From the NCBI GenBank assembly GCA_041664345.1, contig JBAYKX010000023.1, positions 1 to 64,000 on the forward strand: DNA of 64,000 bases, in the 5' to 3' direction. The notes beneath the pieces were generated by a model that was given only the letters and a program-made list of their open reading frames with translations, was not told the origin of the DNA and ran no database searches. This document shows, one piece after another, positions 1 through 10,006 of this stretch (its first letter is position 1; every line of letters starts with the position of its first letter). The stretch comes from GWE2-40-63 sp041664345. Its GTDB lineage: Bacteria > Bacteroidota > Bacteroidia > Bacteroidales > SZUA-534. The translations under genes were made by a program, and so were the position numbers.

Positions 1-32
1 TATAAGTATCTTTATTTTAGACCCTTAAGATA

Positions 33-79
33 CAAAAAAAGCAGTAAAATACCAAGTTTTTACCTTGTATTTTACTGCT
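33..79 (-). terminator. Rho-independent terminator of susCDE
   Basis: Twelve-base arms (AGCAGTAAAATA at 40-51, complement at 68-79) form a long hairpin with one bulge. On the minus strand it is followed by a run of seven T (34-40). It lies about 85 bases past the susE stop, so it probably ends the susCDE transcript. Confidence 0.8.
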
Positions 80-163
80 AATTTATTAACATTCTGACAC
101 TTGGGACTTTTTCAGTAGCCTCTCTTTTGGGGAGGCACCTTTTATTAAGATCGGTATTACTGT

Positions 164-1705
164 TTATTTTTTAGTCAGTAAATAGGTGTTTTTGGCAAAG
201 TTTACTTCAATCAGGTAAGTGCCTGTTGTAGGTGGAGGAGGAATTGATTTAACATCAGGTGCTCCAACCGGACGATACGTTAAAGTACCTTTTTCCCAAG
301 TTCCATTTCCATCTTGGCCATACATCGGCTCCCATGCTCCTTGATTTACTAAAAACTTGAACCCTTCGGTAGCCGTTGAGCTTAACGTAGTTTCAATGGT
401 GAAAACTCCGGGGGCGTCTTTAGTTAACGGAATTGCTTTTGTATTATCCCAAACTGCTGTGGTTGCATCGCCAATTAAATGCAGCGTTTCTGCCACTTTT
501 TCAATTTTATAAGTCAAACTAACAATGTTGGCTGTAACTAAATAGTCTCCAGCCTCAGCAGGACCAGGAATTGCCGTTGGATCCGGAATTGCTTCAGTAG
601 GTCGGTAAACTAATGGACCGGCTGTGTTGGTTCCTGTTGCATCGGTACCCCATTGTGGAGCCCACATACCAATGAATCGTACAAATTTTATTAACCCATC
701 AGAACCATCAACGCCATTAGGTGTCAATTTATCAACCGCAGTAAAAGTTGAATCGGCGCCTGATGAAGGTTGGTAGTAAGCAACTATATTGCCATTATTA
801 TTTCCCCAACCTGCCGATGTGCCGCCGCCTAACATATAGATAACTGGAATTTCGTCGCTGGGAATTTCAGCTGCAAAAGGTGTAATGTTAAGTGTAGTAA
901 GATTGCTTGTTACAACTCCACTTATGCCACCAATGGATGCAATTACTCTAAATTCTATAGGTTCAGCGGTTCCAGGTTCCAAACCTCTTTTAAGTAATGC
1001 TTCGTTAAAACTCTTCACATTTGCTGTGTAACTTAGTTTTGATGTATTCACCAAAGTAACAGCATTTACAAAGTTGCTATCCGCTTTATCGAATTCAAGC
1101 ATATAATTAACGGAATAACTTGAACCATAATTTACTGCATCCCAAGTAATGGTTTCCCAATCTACGGTTCCGGTTGAATCAAATTCCAGAATAAAGCTGG
1201 AACCATCCAAAGGAGATGAAATATTAGGTTTGTTATAAGCGAAAGGTTTAATGGTTAAACTTACAATTTCAGAGATGTAACTTGTATCAACAATAGGTTT
1301 ATTTACTGTGGTTATTACTCTTATTTCGAAGTTCTCAGCAGCTCCAGACGTAATTCCAAAATCCCATAATTTTAGATTTAAATCGGCAACCATTATGGTA
1401 TAATCCAAATCCAATGTATTGCTTAATTCCAAGGCATTGGCAAAGCTATTCCCTTCTTGATCGATTTGAAGGGAATATTTTTGAGGAATGATTTGACCAA
1501 AATCGGCAGGAGCCCAGGAAAAGGTTTCAAAATCGGTGGTACCTTCTGCTGCTAATAATTCATGGCTGCTACCCAGTGTTGGTGTTATAATAGAAGCAGG
1601 AGTTACATCAGTCATATTAATTGACTTATACTCTTTATCATCTTCGCAGGCGTAACCTAATAGTAAGCTAACGACGGCAAGGAAAACTAGTTTTATATTT
1701 TTCAT
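164..1705 (-). CDS. susE: SusE-like starch-binding outer-membrane lipoprotein
   Basis: Surface glycan-binding lipoprotein, last gene of the leftward susCDE set, 13 bases after susD. A signal peptide ends at Cys20 (LLLGYAC) followed by acidic EDDKE, typical of surface-exported Bacteroidota lipoproteins. Two related N-terminal SusE/Ig-like modules follow (about 30-150 and 155-275; each has a conserved FxTFSW or WETITW strand). Two SusE/SusF carbohydrate-binding modules lie at about 285-395 and 403-513, each ending in a TYRP-x-Y strand pair. The 513-residue length is near that of SusF and longer than SusE of Bacteroides, so SusE versus SusF is partly a naming choice. It presumably holds maltodextrin next to the SusCD pore; regulation would be with susC. 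Confidence 0.85.
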   Translation of the reverse strand: MKNIKLVFLAVVSLLLGYACEDDKEYKSINMTDVTPASIITPTLGSSHELLAAEGTTDFETFSWAPADFGQIIPQKYSLQIDQEGNSFANALELSNTLDLDYTIMVADLNLKLWDFGITSGAAENFEIRVITTVNKPIVDTSYISEIVSLTIKPFAYNKPNISSPLDGSSFILEFDSTGTVDWETITWDAVNYGSSYSVNYMLEFDKADSNFVNAVTLVNTSKLSYTANVKSFNEALLKRGLEPGTAEPIEFRVIASIGGISGVVTSNLTTLNITPFAAEIPSDEIPVIYMLGGGTSAGWGNNNGNIVAYYQPSSGADSTFTAVDKLTPNGVDGSDGLIKFVRFIGMWAPQWGTDATGTNTAGPLVYRPTEAIPDPTAIPGPAEAGDYLVTANIVSLTYKIEKVAETLHLIGDATTAVWDNTKAIPLTKDAPGVFTIETTLSSTATEGFKFLVNQGAWEPMYGQDGNGTWEKGTLTYRPVGAPDVKSIPPPPTTGTYLIEVNFAKNTYLLTKK

Positions 1706-1718
1706 ATCTAAGTTTTTA

Positions 1719-3359
1719 TTAATTATATCCTTCGTTTTGTTTCAATTTTGGATTCGCATTCAGGTCGTTTACCGGAATAGGGAATACATCGCGGTAAGAA
1801 TCTGTAGCAGCTCCATCCTTTACAAAACCTTTCCAAGCCCATATATAACTTGATCCGGTAAATTTTCCAAAGCGCACTAAATCGGTACGGCGGTGTCCTT
1901 CCCACATCAATTCCTTTAATCTTTCGTCGAGAATAAAATTGAGTGTTAATTGGCCGCTAGTAATATCACCTGAGTTATCTCCATAAGCTCTTTGACGTAA
2001 TTCATTAACATAGTTTAGAGCAGTGGCAGCACTTCCACCACCACCGCGTAGATTGGCTTCGGCATACATTAAATAGGCATCAGCTAAACGGAACATAGGA
2101 AAATCAGTATCCACATAATCGTTGTGTTGACCGGATGCTCCTGTACTTGACAAGTTTAAAAATTTAGGCACTGCATACCCATCAGTGAAGAGTCCTACAT
2201 TTTCAATTTCCAGATTTTGACCATTGGTAAAGAAAATGGAACGGCTGTCATTAGTTGTTGTAATATCACCAAATTTGGCAACTACTTCTTTTGTAGTGCG
2301 TAAACCACCCCAACCGCCACCAACACCATAGTTCGCTTTCATTGAATCGGTATTGGCTTTTCCGTCGGCATCAGTACCCATTAAACCTCCAATGGCAGCA
2401 TGCACTAATATGGTGGTACCACCCCAGGTTTGGGTTTTCAATCCATCGAAAGCTATAGGGAAAATTACTTCATCGGAATTGTTATTGTCAGTTCTGAACA
2501 AGTTTGTGAATTTAGGTTCTAAGGTATAACCGGCTCCTAATACTTTTTCAAGGGTAGTAATACACTCAACATACTTATTTTCACCAATATATACTTCAGC
2601 GTTCAGATACAATTTAGCCAACAACATATAAGCAGCTGCTTTATCGGCTCGGGCATACTCGTTGGTACGTGCATCCAATAAATCGTCACCACCTTGACCA
2701 TCGGTAATGGCAATTAATTCGCTTTCAATATATTGAAACATAAAATTGGCATCTTTTTGTTCTGGAAAAATAGCGCCAATTGCGTCATTTTCAGTTACAA
2801 AAGGCAATTTACGGAACATATCCAAACCATGCCAGTAACTCAGAGCCCTTAAAAATCGTGCTTCAGCCTGATATACAGCAAATGTTTCACGATATTGACT
2901 TCCAATTCCTCTTTCGTCTAATTTCGAGGGGGAAGTATTCCGAATAAGCTCATTGCACATGGTTGCCTGAAACATTACCCGATAATACATTGCAGTCACA
3001 AATGGATCGGATGGAGTCCAGGTTTGGTAATGCAAATCTTTTATCGTTTGGTCGTTCCAAGTAATAATAGCTTCATCGGTAGTTAATTCCTGATGGTACC
3101 ATAATTGCCGCAAATATTGGCTAAAACCACCGTCAATTCCGCTGATATCAGAACTTCCATCACCACCTTCATTACCTCCTACAGCTAATCCCATGTAGCA
3201 TTTAGCTAGTACATTCACGTAATTGTTAGGGTCTTTATATATTTTTTCCGATGATAAAACGGTATCATCCAAAGGAACAGTGTCCAAATCATCCAAGCAG
3301 GATGGAAGCAGTAGAATGGTTCCTGTAAAAAACAGCAGTAAACTATATCTCTTTTTCAT
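1719..3359 (-). CDS. susD: SusD/RagB starch-binding outer-membrane lipoprotein
   Basis: SusD-family lipoprotein, 546 residues, the usual length. The signal peptide ends at Cys21 (LLPSC) followed by LDDLD. The N-terminal TPR-rich part contains the family pattern around EARFLRALSYWHGLDMF, and the C-terminal RagB/SusD part contains FPMFRLADAYLMYAEA, LNFILDERLKELMWEGHRR and FPIPVNDLNANPKLKQN. It caps the SusC barrel and delivers glycan to it. It sits 18 bases after susC and 13 before susE, so the three are surely co-transcribed. A short reading frame on the same strand near its 3' end (1723-1905) is an out-of-frame shadow. The substrate (starch or maltodextrin) is inferred from the neighbouring GH13 and GH65 genes. 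Confidence 0.93.
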   Translation of the reverse strand: MKKRYSLLLFFTGTILLLPSCLDDLDTVPLDDTVLSSEKIYKDPNNYVNVLAKCYMGLAVGGNEGGDGSSDISGIDGGFSQYLRQLWYHQELTTDEAIITWNDQTIKDLHYQTWTPSDPFVTAMYYRVMFQATMCNELIRNTSPSKLDERGIGSQYRETFAVYQAEARFLRALSYWHGLDMFRKLPFVTENDAIGAIFPEQKDANFMFQYIESELIAITDGQGGDDLLDARTNEYARADKAAAYMLLAKLYLNAEVYIGENKYVECITTLEKVLGAGYTLEPKFTNLFRTDNNNSDEVIFPIAFDGLKTQTWGGTTILVHAAIGGLMGTDADGKANTDSMKANYGVGGGWGGLRTTKEVVAKFGDITTTNDSRSIFFTNGQNLEIENVGLFTDGYAVPKFLNLSSTGASGQHNDYVDTDFPMFRLADAYLMYAEANLRGGGGSAATALNYVNELRQRAYGDNSGDITSGQLTLNFILDERLKELMWEGHRRTDLVRFGKFTGSSYIWAWKGFVKDGAATDSYRDVFPIPVNDLNANPKLKQNEGYN

Positions 3360-3377
3360 ATTTATTTTCTTTAAAAA

Positions 3378-6347
3378 TTAAAATTGGAAATTAACACCAA
3401 ACATAAATACACGTGGTCTTGGATACATATTATTATCAATCCCATCTTTCACTTCCGGATCCAATCCTTGGTATTTGGTTAATACAAAAGCATTGTTTAT
3501 GGTTGCCATTAATGATAAATTAGTTTTACTCCCCATAACATTTTCGAAACGATAACTTAAGTTGATATTATCCATTCGGAAGAAAGAAGCATTTTGCACG
3601 TAATAATCTGAGATGTATTGTGGTGCAGTAAAGTTTACATCAAAGGCATCGGAAGTAATGTTTGATAAGTAGTTTCCTTCTGGACGATACAATCTACTTA
3701 ATTCTCCGTTATTGGAACTAATGTTATTATACACATAATTTCCAAATTGAGCCCTACCGGCGAAAGAGAATGTCCAGTTTTGATAGTCAAAACGAGAGTT
3801 AATACCTAAATAAAAATCAGCATTTGGGTCTTTAAATTGACGTCTGTCACCTTCTGATTTTTGGCCATCACCATCGTAATCAACATATAAATCCTCAATA
3901 GGCTTGCCATTTTCATCATATACTTGTTCGTAAACAAAGAATGAATTGGCTGGATAACCTACCGAATGGATTTGAATGTTTGTTCCAACACCCCCAGAAA
4001 TACCTCCAGTATAAACTCCCAAATAGCTAGGATCATCATAAGCTGTTAGTTTGGTAATTTCATTTTTGTTGTAGGTGCAGTTAAAGCCAATTTCCCAAAA
4101 CATATCATCGGTTGAAATTGGGCGTCCGGTTATACTAAACTCAACACCTTTATTTTCCATATCACCGATATTGGTAGTCAGATAATTTGAAAAGTTGGCG
4201 CCCGCTGGAACAGGAATTTTATTTATCAAATCCTTTGACTCTTTATAATACAAATCAATACTACCAAAAACCCTTTCGTTTAAGAATCCTTAGTCAAGCC
4301 CGAAATTCGTAGTCGAAGTTTCTTCCCATTTAATAATGGCATCATAAGCCGAAGGACGGAAGGCTTGATAATAAGTATCCCCTAATAGATATGAAGCAGT
4401 GGGAGTGCTTAATGAATAATTCGGTTGATAAGGGTAATTATTATCATCAACAATATTTTGTTGCCCAGTCACTCCCCATCCTGCCCTCAATTTCATTTGT
4501 GAAAACAAATCGTTGTTTTCCAAAAAGCTTTCTTTTTTTAGATTCCAGGCAAAGCCTACCGCTGGAAAAATCCCGCTTCTTGTTTCTTTTGAAAACCTCG
4601 ATGATTGGTCGTTACGAACCGTCACCGTTAATAAATAACGGCTTTTAAAATTATAGTTCATTCTTCCAAAAAACGACAGCAAGGTATATTCCGTAGGATA
4701 ATCTTTTGGAAAGGTTGTGGTGTCAGGATAATTATGGTTTGTTCCGTTTGTTAAGGTTCTGGTTACATTCCATTTGGTGCTATAGAAATTTTGATAAGAA
4801 TAGCCACCCATAACATCAAAATAGCTGTCGATTGATTCCAAATCTTTGGAGTATTGTAAGTAAAAATCCAACAGCTTGTTCTTTTTTTCCTGTGTGTATG
4901 CATTATAAGAACCATTTCCTGTTTCCGGATTGTATGAAAATGAAGCTAAGGAGTCAACAATCTTTGAACCCTCGCTATTTGAACCATCGTAACCTAAATT
5001 TAGGTTGGCTTTTAATTCCGGTAAAAAATGAAATTTATAGTCTAACTGAACATTACCAATAAAACGATTTATATCTGCTTGATCGTCGGTATATTCCAAT
5101 AATGATGCTGGGTTTCTGGTTCCCTGTCCCCCTTTGGCCCAAGTCCAAAAAGTAGTATCATTTAAATAAACCGGTTGCGATGGATCCATTTGAACAGCAG
5201 CTCCTATGGCGCCTTCATCGGCAAACTTGCTATGGTTAAACGATGCTTTAGCGTTCACATTAACTTTCAAATGCTCGTCAAAGAGTGTTGGATTTAATGA
5301 TGCACTAATTGATTTACGATCTACTGATCCCGTTTTTAGAATTCCGTCTTGTTTGTACCAACCTCCAGAAATGTGATAGGGTAAAAATTTGTATGCTCCC
5401 GATAAACTTAAGTTATGCTCGGTTCCCATAGAGTTTTCAAAAACTTCTTTCTGCCAATCGGTGTTGGCAGTTCCCAACAAGTTAGTAATAATGGTATCGG
5501 TATAATTCTCATTTATGGCTGCACGAAATTCGTCGCCATTTAAAACAGAAATTGTTTTAGGAACGTTATAAAAAGAAACATTTCCTTGATATTCCACTTT
5601 CAATTTCGATCCTGCTTTTCCTTTTTTTGTGGTTAAAATTATAACCCCGTTGGATGCCCTAGAACCATATATAGCAGTAGCTGAGGCGTCTTTTAGAACG
5701 GTCATTGATTCAATGTCGTTCGGGTTAATAGTAGAAAGCGGGTTGGCTAATCCACTAATGCTGGTATTATCCATTGGAACTCCATCAATTACAATCAAGG
5801 GATCGTTACTGGCATTCAGTGAAGCACCGCCACGAATGCGGATGGTTTGCCCAGAACCGGGTGCACCACCACCAGATGTTATTTGAACTCCGGCAATTTT
5901 ACCGGTAATCAACTGGTCAGGGGTGGCTAAAGCTCCTTTATTAAAATCTTCCGATTTAATAGCCACAACGGAGCCCGTTGCATCTGACTTTTTTACGGTA
6001 CCGTAACCAATTACGACCAACTCATCCAATGAGGTAATGTCCTCAATTAGGGTGAAATCCAACGTGGTGGTTTTACCGTCTTCAATTACAACGGTTTGTT
6101 CAATGTTTGCAAACCCTATAAATGAACTTAGGATGGTTTGCGTACCTACAGGTACTTTCTGAATTAGATAGATTCCATCGATGTTAGTAATGGTTCCATT
6201 CGTTGTTCCTTTTACGACAACGTTTGCACCAATTAAGGGCTGACCATTTTCATCAACAATTTTTCCTTGCAAACTTCCGGATTGGGCATATAATGCAGCA
6301 CCCGACAGCAGGAAAATAGCGAAAAGCGTAAGTATTTTTCTTACCAT
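3378..6347 (-). pseudogene. susC: SusC/RagA TonB-dependent receptor, internal stop
   Basis: Outer-membrane TonB-dependent maltodextrin importer. The signal peptide (to about residue 22, LYAQ) is followed by a CarboxypepD-like domain (GKIVDENGQPLIGANVVVKG), a plug (VIGYGTVKKSDATGS; SRASNGVIILTTKKG) and the barrel, ending in VFMFGVNFQF. A TAA at 4290-4292 interrupts the frame after residue 685 (NFGLD, stop, GFLNERVFGSIDLYYKES). The remaining 304 codons continue in the same frame with perfect family character. Family members usually have an aromatic residue here, so one base change (TAT or TTT to TAA) would explain it. The full length would be about 989 residues, normal for SusC. It is either a recent null allele or a sequence error. 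It is the first gene of susCDE, divergent from lacI. Confidence 0.88.
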
Positions 6348-6604
6348 AATGCTTAAGTTAATTTAGTTAATTTATCTGTTTGTCTCTCTAATTTAAGCTG
6401 TTGATTTGATTTAGCGACTGTAAATCTAGTAAGGTTTTTAAGTTATAAAAAATAAAAGTACAATATACTTTTTTAATTTTGATTCCGCAATCGGTTTCGA
6501 ATGTTGTAAAGCATAAAAAATTCCTAACAAACAAATTCTGAGCTTTATCCGTTAAGGCTCAACTAAAATATTAATTTTGCTATTGATTTTAAAGTAGATT
6601 TTAC
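6348..6604. promoter_or_regulatory. Divergent susC / lacI control region
   Basis: The 257-base AT-rich gap separates leftward susC from rightward lacI. It contains a perfect inverted repeat at 6454-6472 (AAAAGTA, 5-base spacer, TACTTTT) and a TAATTTTG box at 6572-6579. A near-match to a minus-strand -7 box (TAGATTTA, 6421-6428) lies about 75 bases upstream of susC. The inverted repeat is a candidate operator for the adjacent LacI-type protein, but it lacks the central CG usual in LacI operators, so this is weak. Confidence 0.4.
6572..6579 (+). promoter_or_regulatory. Bacteroidota -7 box, lacI promoter
   Basis: TAATTTTG fits the Bacteroidota -7 consensus TAnnTTTG and lies 25 bases before the lacI ATG. 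No clean -33 TTTG is seen at the expected distance. Confidence 0.4.
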
Positions 6605-7624
6605 ATGGAACGAAAGAGTCAGATTACCATTAAAGATATAGCCCGGGAACTGGGAATTTCGCCAAGTACCGTTTCAAGGGCCATGAAAAACCATCCCGAT
6701 ATAAGCCAAAAAACTAAGGATTCTGTCCGGGAATTGGCAGAGAAATACCATTATAAACCCAATGCAGTGGCACTGTCGTTGCGCAGCAGTAAAACGCACA
6801 TGATAGGAGTAGTAATTCCGAAGGTGGTACATTTTTTCTTTTCAAGCGTCATAAGCGGAATAGAACATGTGGCCAACGATGCCGGATACAATGTGCTGAT
6901 TTGCCAAAGCGATGAAAATGAAGAGAGAGAAATTACCAGTATCCAAACACTAACATCGGCTAGGGTTGACGGTATTCTTGCCTCAGTTTCGAAAGATACT
7001 ACCGATTTTACTCACTTTAAAGAGCTTTTAGATAACAACATTCCCTTAGTGTTTTTTGATAGGGCGGTTTCTGAAGTGAATACCGATAAAGTTATAATTG
7101 ATGATTTGGAAGGTGCTTTTAAAGCGACCGAACATTTAATTCTAAAAGGGTGCCGGAAAATTATTCACTTAGCAGCACCTCAAAACCTAATTATTGGCCA
7201 AAAGCGTAAAGAAGGATATGTTAAAGCATTAAAAAAACATGGAATACCCATTGACGAAAGCCTCATTATTAAATGTGATAACCGGGAAGAAGCCTTGGTT
7301 GTAATGCGAAATGTTTATGAGTCGGAGGTTCGTCCCGATGGGGTATTTGCCGTAAATGATTTAACTGCCTCCGGAGTTTTAAAAGTGGTGAAACAATTTG
7401 GGTTCCGAGTTCCAGAAGATGTTAAGGTGGTTGGATTTTCCGATGGATTTGTTGCGTATGTTACCGATCCAACCCTAACAACTGTTGACCAACATGGCTT
7501 TGAAATGGGAAAAGAAGCAGCATTGCTCTTACTTAGCCGGATAAACGAAACCATAACCAATTACTCACCAGTTACAAAGGTCATACCTACAAATTTAATT
7601 GAGAGAGAATCGACGGGAGGTTAA
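6605..7624 (+). CDS. LacI/GalR-family transcriptional regulator of the starch locus
   Basis: 339 residues, normal for the family. The N-terminal helix-turn-helix is at about 5-55 (ITIKDIARELGISPSTVSRAMKN, hinge YHYKPNAVALSLRS). The periplasmic-binding-like effector domain fills 60-339 (IGVVIPKVVHFFFSSVISGIE; DGVFAVNDLTASGVLKV; TTVDQHGFEMGKEAA). It is divergent from susC and upstream of the MFS-pgmB-GH65-GH13 run. Comparable maltodextrin loci in Bacteroidota also carry a LacI-type regulator, unlike the SusR type of Bacteroides thetaiotaomicron. The likely ligand is a maltose-derived sugar; that is inferred from position only. Confidence 0.93.
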   Translation: MERKSQITIKDIARELGISPSTVSRAMKNHPDISQKTKDSVRELAEKYHYKPNAVALSLRSSKTHMIGVVIPKVVHFFFSSVISGIEHVANDAGYNVLICQSDENEEREITSIQTLTSARVDGILASVSKDTTDFTHFKELLDNNIPLVFFDRAVSEVNTDKVIIDDLEGAFKATEHLILKGCRKIIHLAAPQNLIIGQKRKEGYVKALKKHGIPIDESLIIKCDNREEALVVMRNVYESEVRPDGVFAVNDLTASGVLKVVKQFGFRVPEDVKVVGFSDGFVAYVTDPTLTTVDQHGFEMGKEAALLLLSRINETITNYSPVTKVIPTNLIERESTGG

Positions 7625-7710
7625 TTAGTAACGTTTAAAAGTGATATTCTGACAATATTTCGGATTTCGGATTTGCCGATAATCTTGGAATTCTTGTTAT
7701 GGGTTTGCTC

Positions 7711-7793
7711 AATCCACAATTCTTTTGATTCCACAATCACAAATCCACAATTCTTTTGATTCCGCAATCTCAAATCCACAATCCGCAATTCTT
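7711..7793. repeat. 31-bp tandem repeat in the lacI-MFS gap
   Basis: The 340-base gap 7625-7964 holds no gene. The 19-mer CCACAATTCTTTTGATTCC starts at 7714 and again at 7745, and a decayed third copy starts at 7776, giving a 31-base period. A related short tract (TTTCGG twice, 7-base spacing) lies at about 7659-7674, and TTTTGATTCCGCAATC also occurs near 6477. No promoter could be assigned to the MFS gene. Confidence 0.75.
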
Positions 7794-7964
7794 ATACTTC
7801 CGTCGCAACCGTTTTAAATAGCGCTTTCAAGGGAAAATTCGTTTTTTCAATTTTAAAGATTTGGGTTTCAATTGTTTTTTCTTTTAATTTGCCTTGTCTT
7901 TCCTTTTAAGCATGATTGAATTATAGCGAGTTGTAATCATGTTCATTCCTTATTATTATATATA

Positions 7965-9311
7965 ATGAAAAAGCAACCAAAACTAAATTTTTGGCAAATC
8001 TGGAATGTGAGTTTCGGATTTTTGGGCATACAAATGGGATTTGCTCTGCAAAGCGCGAATGTAAGCCGTATTTTATCAAACTTAGGTGCCGACTTGCACA
8101 GTCTGTCATTATTTTGGCTTGCTGCGCCGGTTATGGGACTCATTGTGCAACCTATTGTAGGTTCTGCCAGCGATCGTACTTGGAATCGGTTCGGTAGGAG
8201 AGGTCCTTACTTATTAGGAGGAGCCCTAATTGCGGCTTTTGCCATGTTTTTAATGCCTAATGCTGGTATGGTAGTTGCCTTAATGCCACCCCTTATTTTT
8301 GGTGCCATTATGTTTGCCTTAATGGATGGGTCGTTTAATATTACCATGCAGCCTTTTAGGGCATTGGTAGCAGATATGGTTTCAACCGATCAGCGGACTT
8401 TAGGATATTCAATCCAGAGTTTTTTGATTAACACAGGAGCTGTTTTGGGTTCTATATTACCCTTTGTTTTAACCAATATGTTAGGTGTTCAAAATACAGC
8501 TCCAAGTGGGCAAGTTCCACCTTCTGTTATCTGGTCGTTTTACATTGGAGGCAGCATGTTGCTGTTGTCAGTTGTTTGGACAGTTTTCAGAACCAAAGAA
8601 TATCCTCCCGAAGAATACGCTGAATATAAAGGTTTGGATAAAAATGCCGTAGCTGATCCTAAATTCAAAGGAATTATGGGTTTTTTCCGCCTTATAAGCC
8701 ATGCTCCCAAAGCGATGTATCAATTAGCCATCGTTCAGTTTTTTTCATGGTTTGCTTTGTATTTAATGTGGGTTTATACCACCTCAGCTGTAGCTCAGCA
8801 TGTTTGGGGCTGCCCTGTCGATGATAGATCATCAGATGCCTACAATGCTGCAGGAAACTGGGTAGGTCTCCTTTTTGGAGCCTATAGTTTGTTTGCCGCC
8901 ATTTTTTCAATTCTTATGCCTCGCTTAGCGCATAAATTTGGCAGAAAAACTACCTATTCGTTTGCTTTGATAGCAGGTGGTATTGGATATATTTCCATGT
9001 TAGGAATTACCAATCAATACCTGTTATTTATTCCAATGATTGGAGTAGGTATAGCTTGGGCAGGTATTCTTGCAATGCCTTATGCTATTCTATCCGATTC
9101 AGTACCAGCCGATAAAATGGGCGTTTATATGGGCATATTTAATTTTACCATTGCAGGTCCTCAAATTATAAGCGGTTTTCTTGCCGGAGCAATTTTAAAA
9201 TACTTCTTTCACGAGCAAGCCATTTATATTCTGGTTTTGAGTGGAGTATGCATGCTTTTGGGGGCGGCAGCTGTATCCTTTGTAAAATCGGCTAAAACAA
9301 TAACAGAATAA
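7965..9311 (+). CDS. MFS sugar transporter (maltose/sucrose symporter type)
   Basis: 448-residue, twelve-helix carrier of the major facilitator superfamily, GPH/SLC45-like. The cytoplasmic loop 2-3 signature SDRTWNRFGRRGPYLLGG resembles the D-x-x-x-x-R-x-G-R-R-x-P motif of SLC45 and plant sucrose carriers. A second half-repeat has LAHKFGRKTTYSFALIAGG. In this setting it should move maltose or short maltodextrin from periplasm to cytoplasm. It is the first gene of the catabolic run and ends 14 bases before pgmB. The ATG at 7965 follows an AT-rich leader. Substrate is inferred from the neighbours. Confidence 0.88.
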   Translation: MKKQPKLNFWQIWNVSFGFLGIQMGFALQSANVSRILSNLGADLHSLSLFWLAAPVMGLIVQPIVGSASDRTWNRFGRRGPYLLGGALIAAFAMFLMPNAGMVVALMPPLIFGAIMFALMDGSFNITMQPFRALVADMVSTDQRTLGYSIQSFLINTGAVLGSILPFVLTNMLGVQNTAPSGQVPPSVIWSFYIGGSMLLLSVVWTVFRTKEYPPEEYAEYKGLDKNAVADPKFKGIMGFFRLISHAPKAMYQLAIVQFFSWFALYLMWVYTTSAVAQHVWGCPVDDRSSDAYNAAGNWVGLLFGAYSLFAAIFSILMPRLAHKFGRKTTYSFALIAGGIGYISMLGITNQYLLFIPMIGVGIAWAGILAMPYAILSDSVPADKMGVYMGIFNFTIAGPQIISGFLAGAILKYFFHEQAIYILVLSGVCMLLGAAAVSFVKSAKTITE

Positions 9312-9325
9312 ATTCTACTTTTTAG

Positions 9326-9973
9326 ATGGGAATAATTAAAGCCTGTATTTTTGATTTAGATGGGGTTGTGGTAGATACGGCAAAGTATCATTATCTGGCT
9401 TGGAAAAGGCTGGCGAATGAATTGGGCTTCGATTTTACTGTACATGATAATGAGCGTCTGAAAGGGGTGAGCCGCATCGATTCTTTAACTATTCTGTTGG
9501 AGATAGGTGGACTGACCTTTACAAATGAAGAAAAATTGGCGTTTGCCGAGAAAAAGAATAGCTGGTACACGGAATATATCGATAAAATGACGCCCGATGA
9601 AGTGTTGCCGGGAGTGCTCGATTTTTTTAACCAGTTAAAAGCCAAAGGAATTAAAATGGCCTTGGGTTCAGCAAGTAAAAATGCCGGGTACATTTTGCAA
9701 AAAACCAATTTAACCCATTGGTTCGATGTAATTGTTGATGGTACAAAAACCTCAAAAGCCAAACCTGATCCCGAAGTTTTTCTGCTTGGAGCCAAAGGTT
9801 TGAATGTGCCACCCAGCGAATGTGTAGTATTTGAAGATGCCGAAGCAGGGGTAGAAGCCGCTTTAAATGCGGGCATGTACTGCGTAGGAATAGGCAGTAA
9901 AGCTGTGCTTGGTAAAGCAAATATTGTGATTCCTGGTCTTTTTGAAATGAATTTGGAAAAATTGAAATTTTGA
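9326..9973 (+). CDS. pgmB: Beta-phosphoglucomutase
   Basis: HAD-superfamily enzyme, 215 residues, converting beta-glucose-1-phosphate to glucose-6-phosphate in the cytoplasm. Motif I is FDLDGVVVD with nucleophile Asp10 and acid/base Asp12. The cap domain has the substrate loop KGVSRIDSL. Motif II is LGSASKNA, the catalytic lysine lies in SKAKPDPEVF, and motif IV is VFEDAEAGVEAA. Its partner is the GH65 phosphorylase downstream, which yields beta-glucose-1-phosphate. It follows the MFS gene by 14 bases and is probably in the same transcript. Confidence 0.94.
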   Translation: MGIIKACIFDLDGVVVDTAKYHYLAWKRLANELGFDFTVHDNERLKGVSRIDSLTILLEIGGLTFTNEEKLAFAEKKNSWYTEYIDKMTPDEVLPGVLDFFNQLKAKGIKMALGSASKNAGYILQKTNLTHWFDVIVDGTKTSKAKPDPEVFLLGAKGLNVPPSECVVFEDAEAGVEAALNAGMYCVGIGSKAVLGKANIVIPGLFEMNLEKLKF

Positions 9974-10006
9974 TGTTTAGCATCAGTAAGAAAACTCATC
10001 ATTTTT

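Noticed and set aside
1723..1905. 60-codon frame on the same strand within susD
   Set aside because: Fully inside susD in another frame, no features; a shadow.
7711..7793. CRISPR-like direct repeats
   Set aside because: The 31-base period has no spacer of normal length, the third copy is decayed and no cas gene is present.
9391..10002. 203-codon frame on the minus strand opposite pgmB
   Set aside because: It lies wholly opposite a well-supported HAD enzyme and has no family features; it is a shadow frame.
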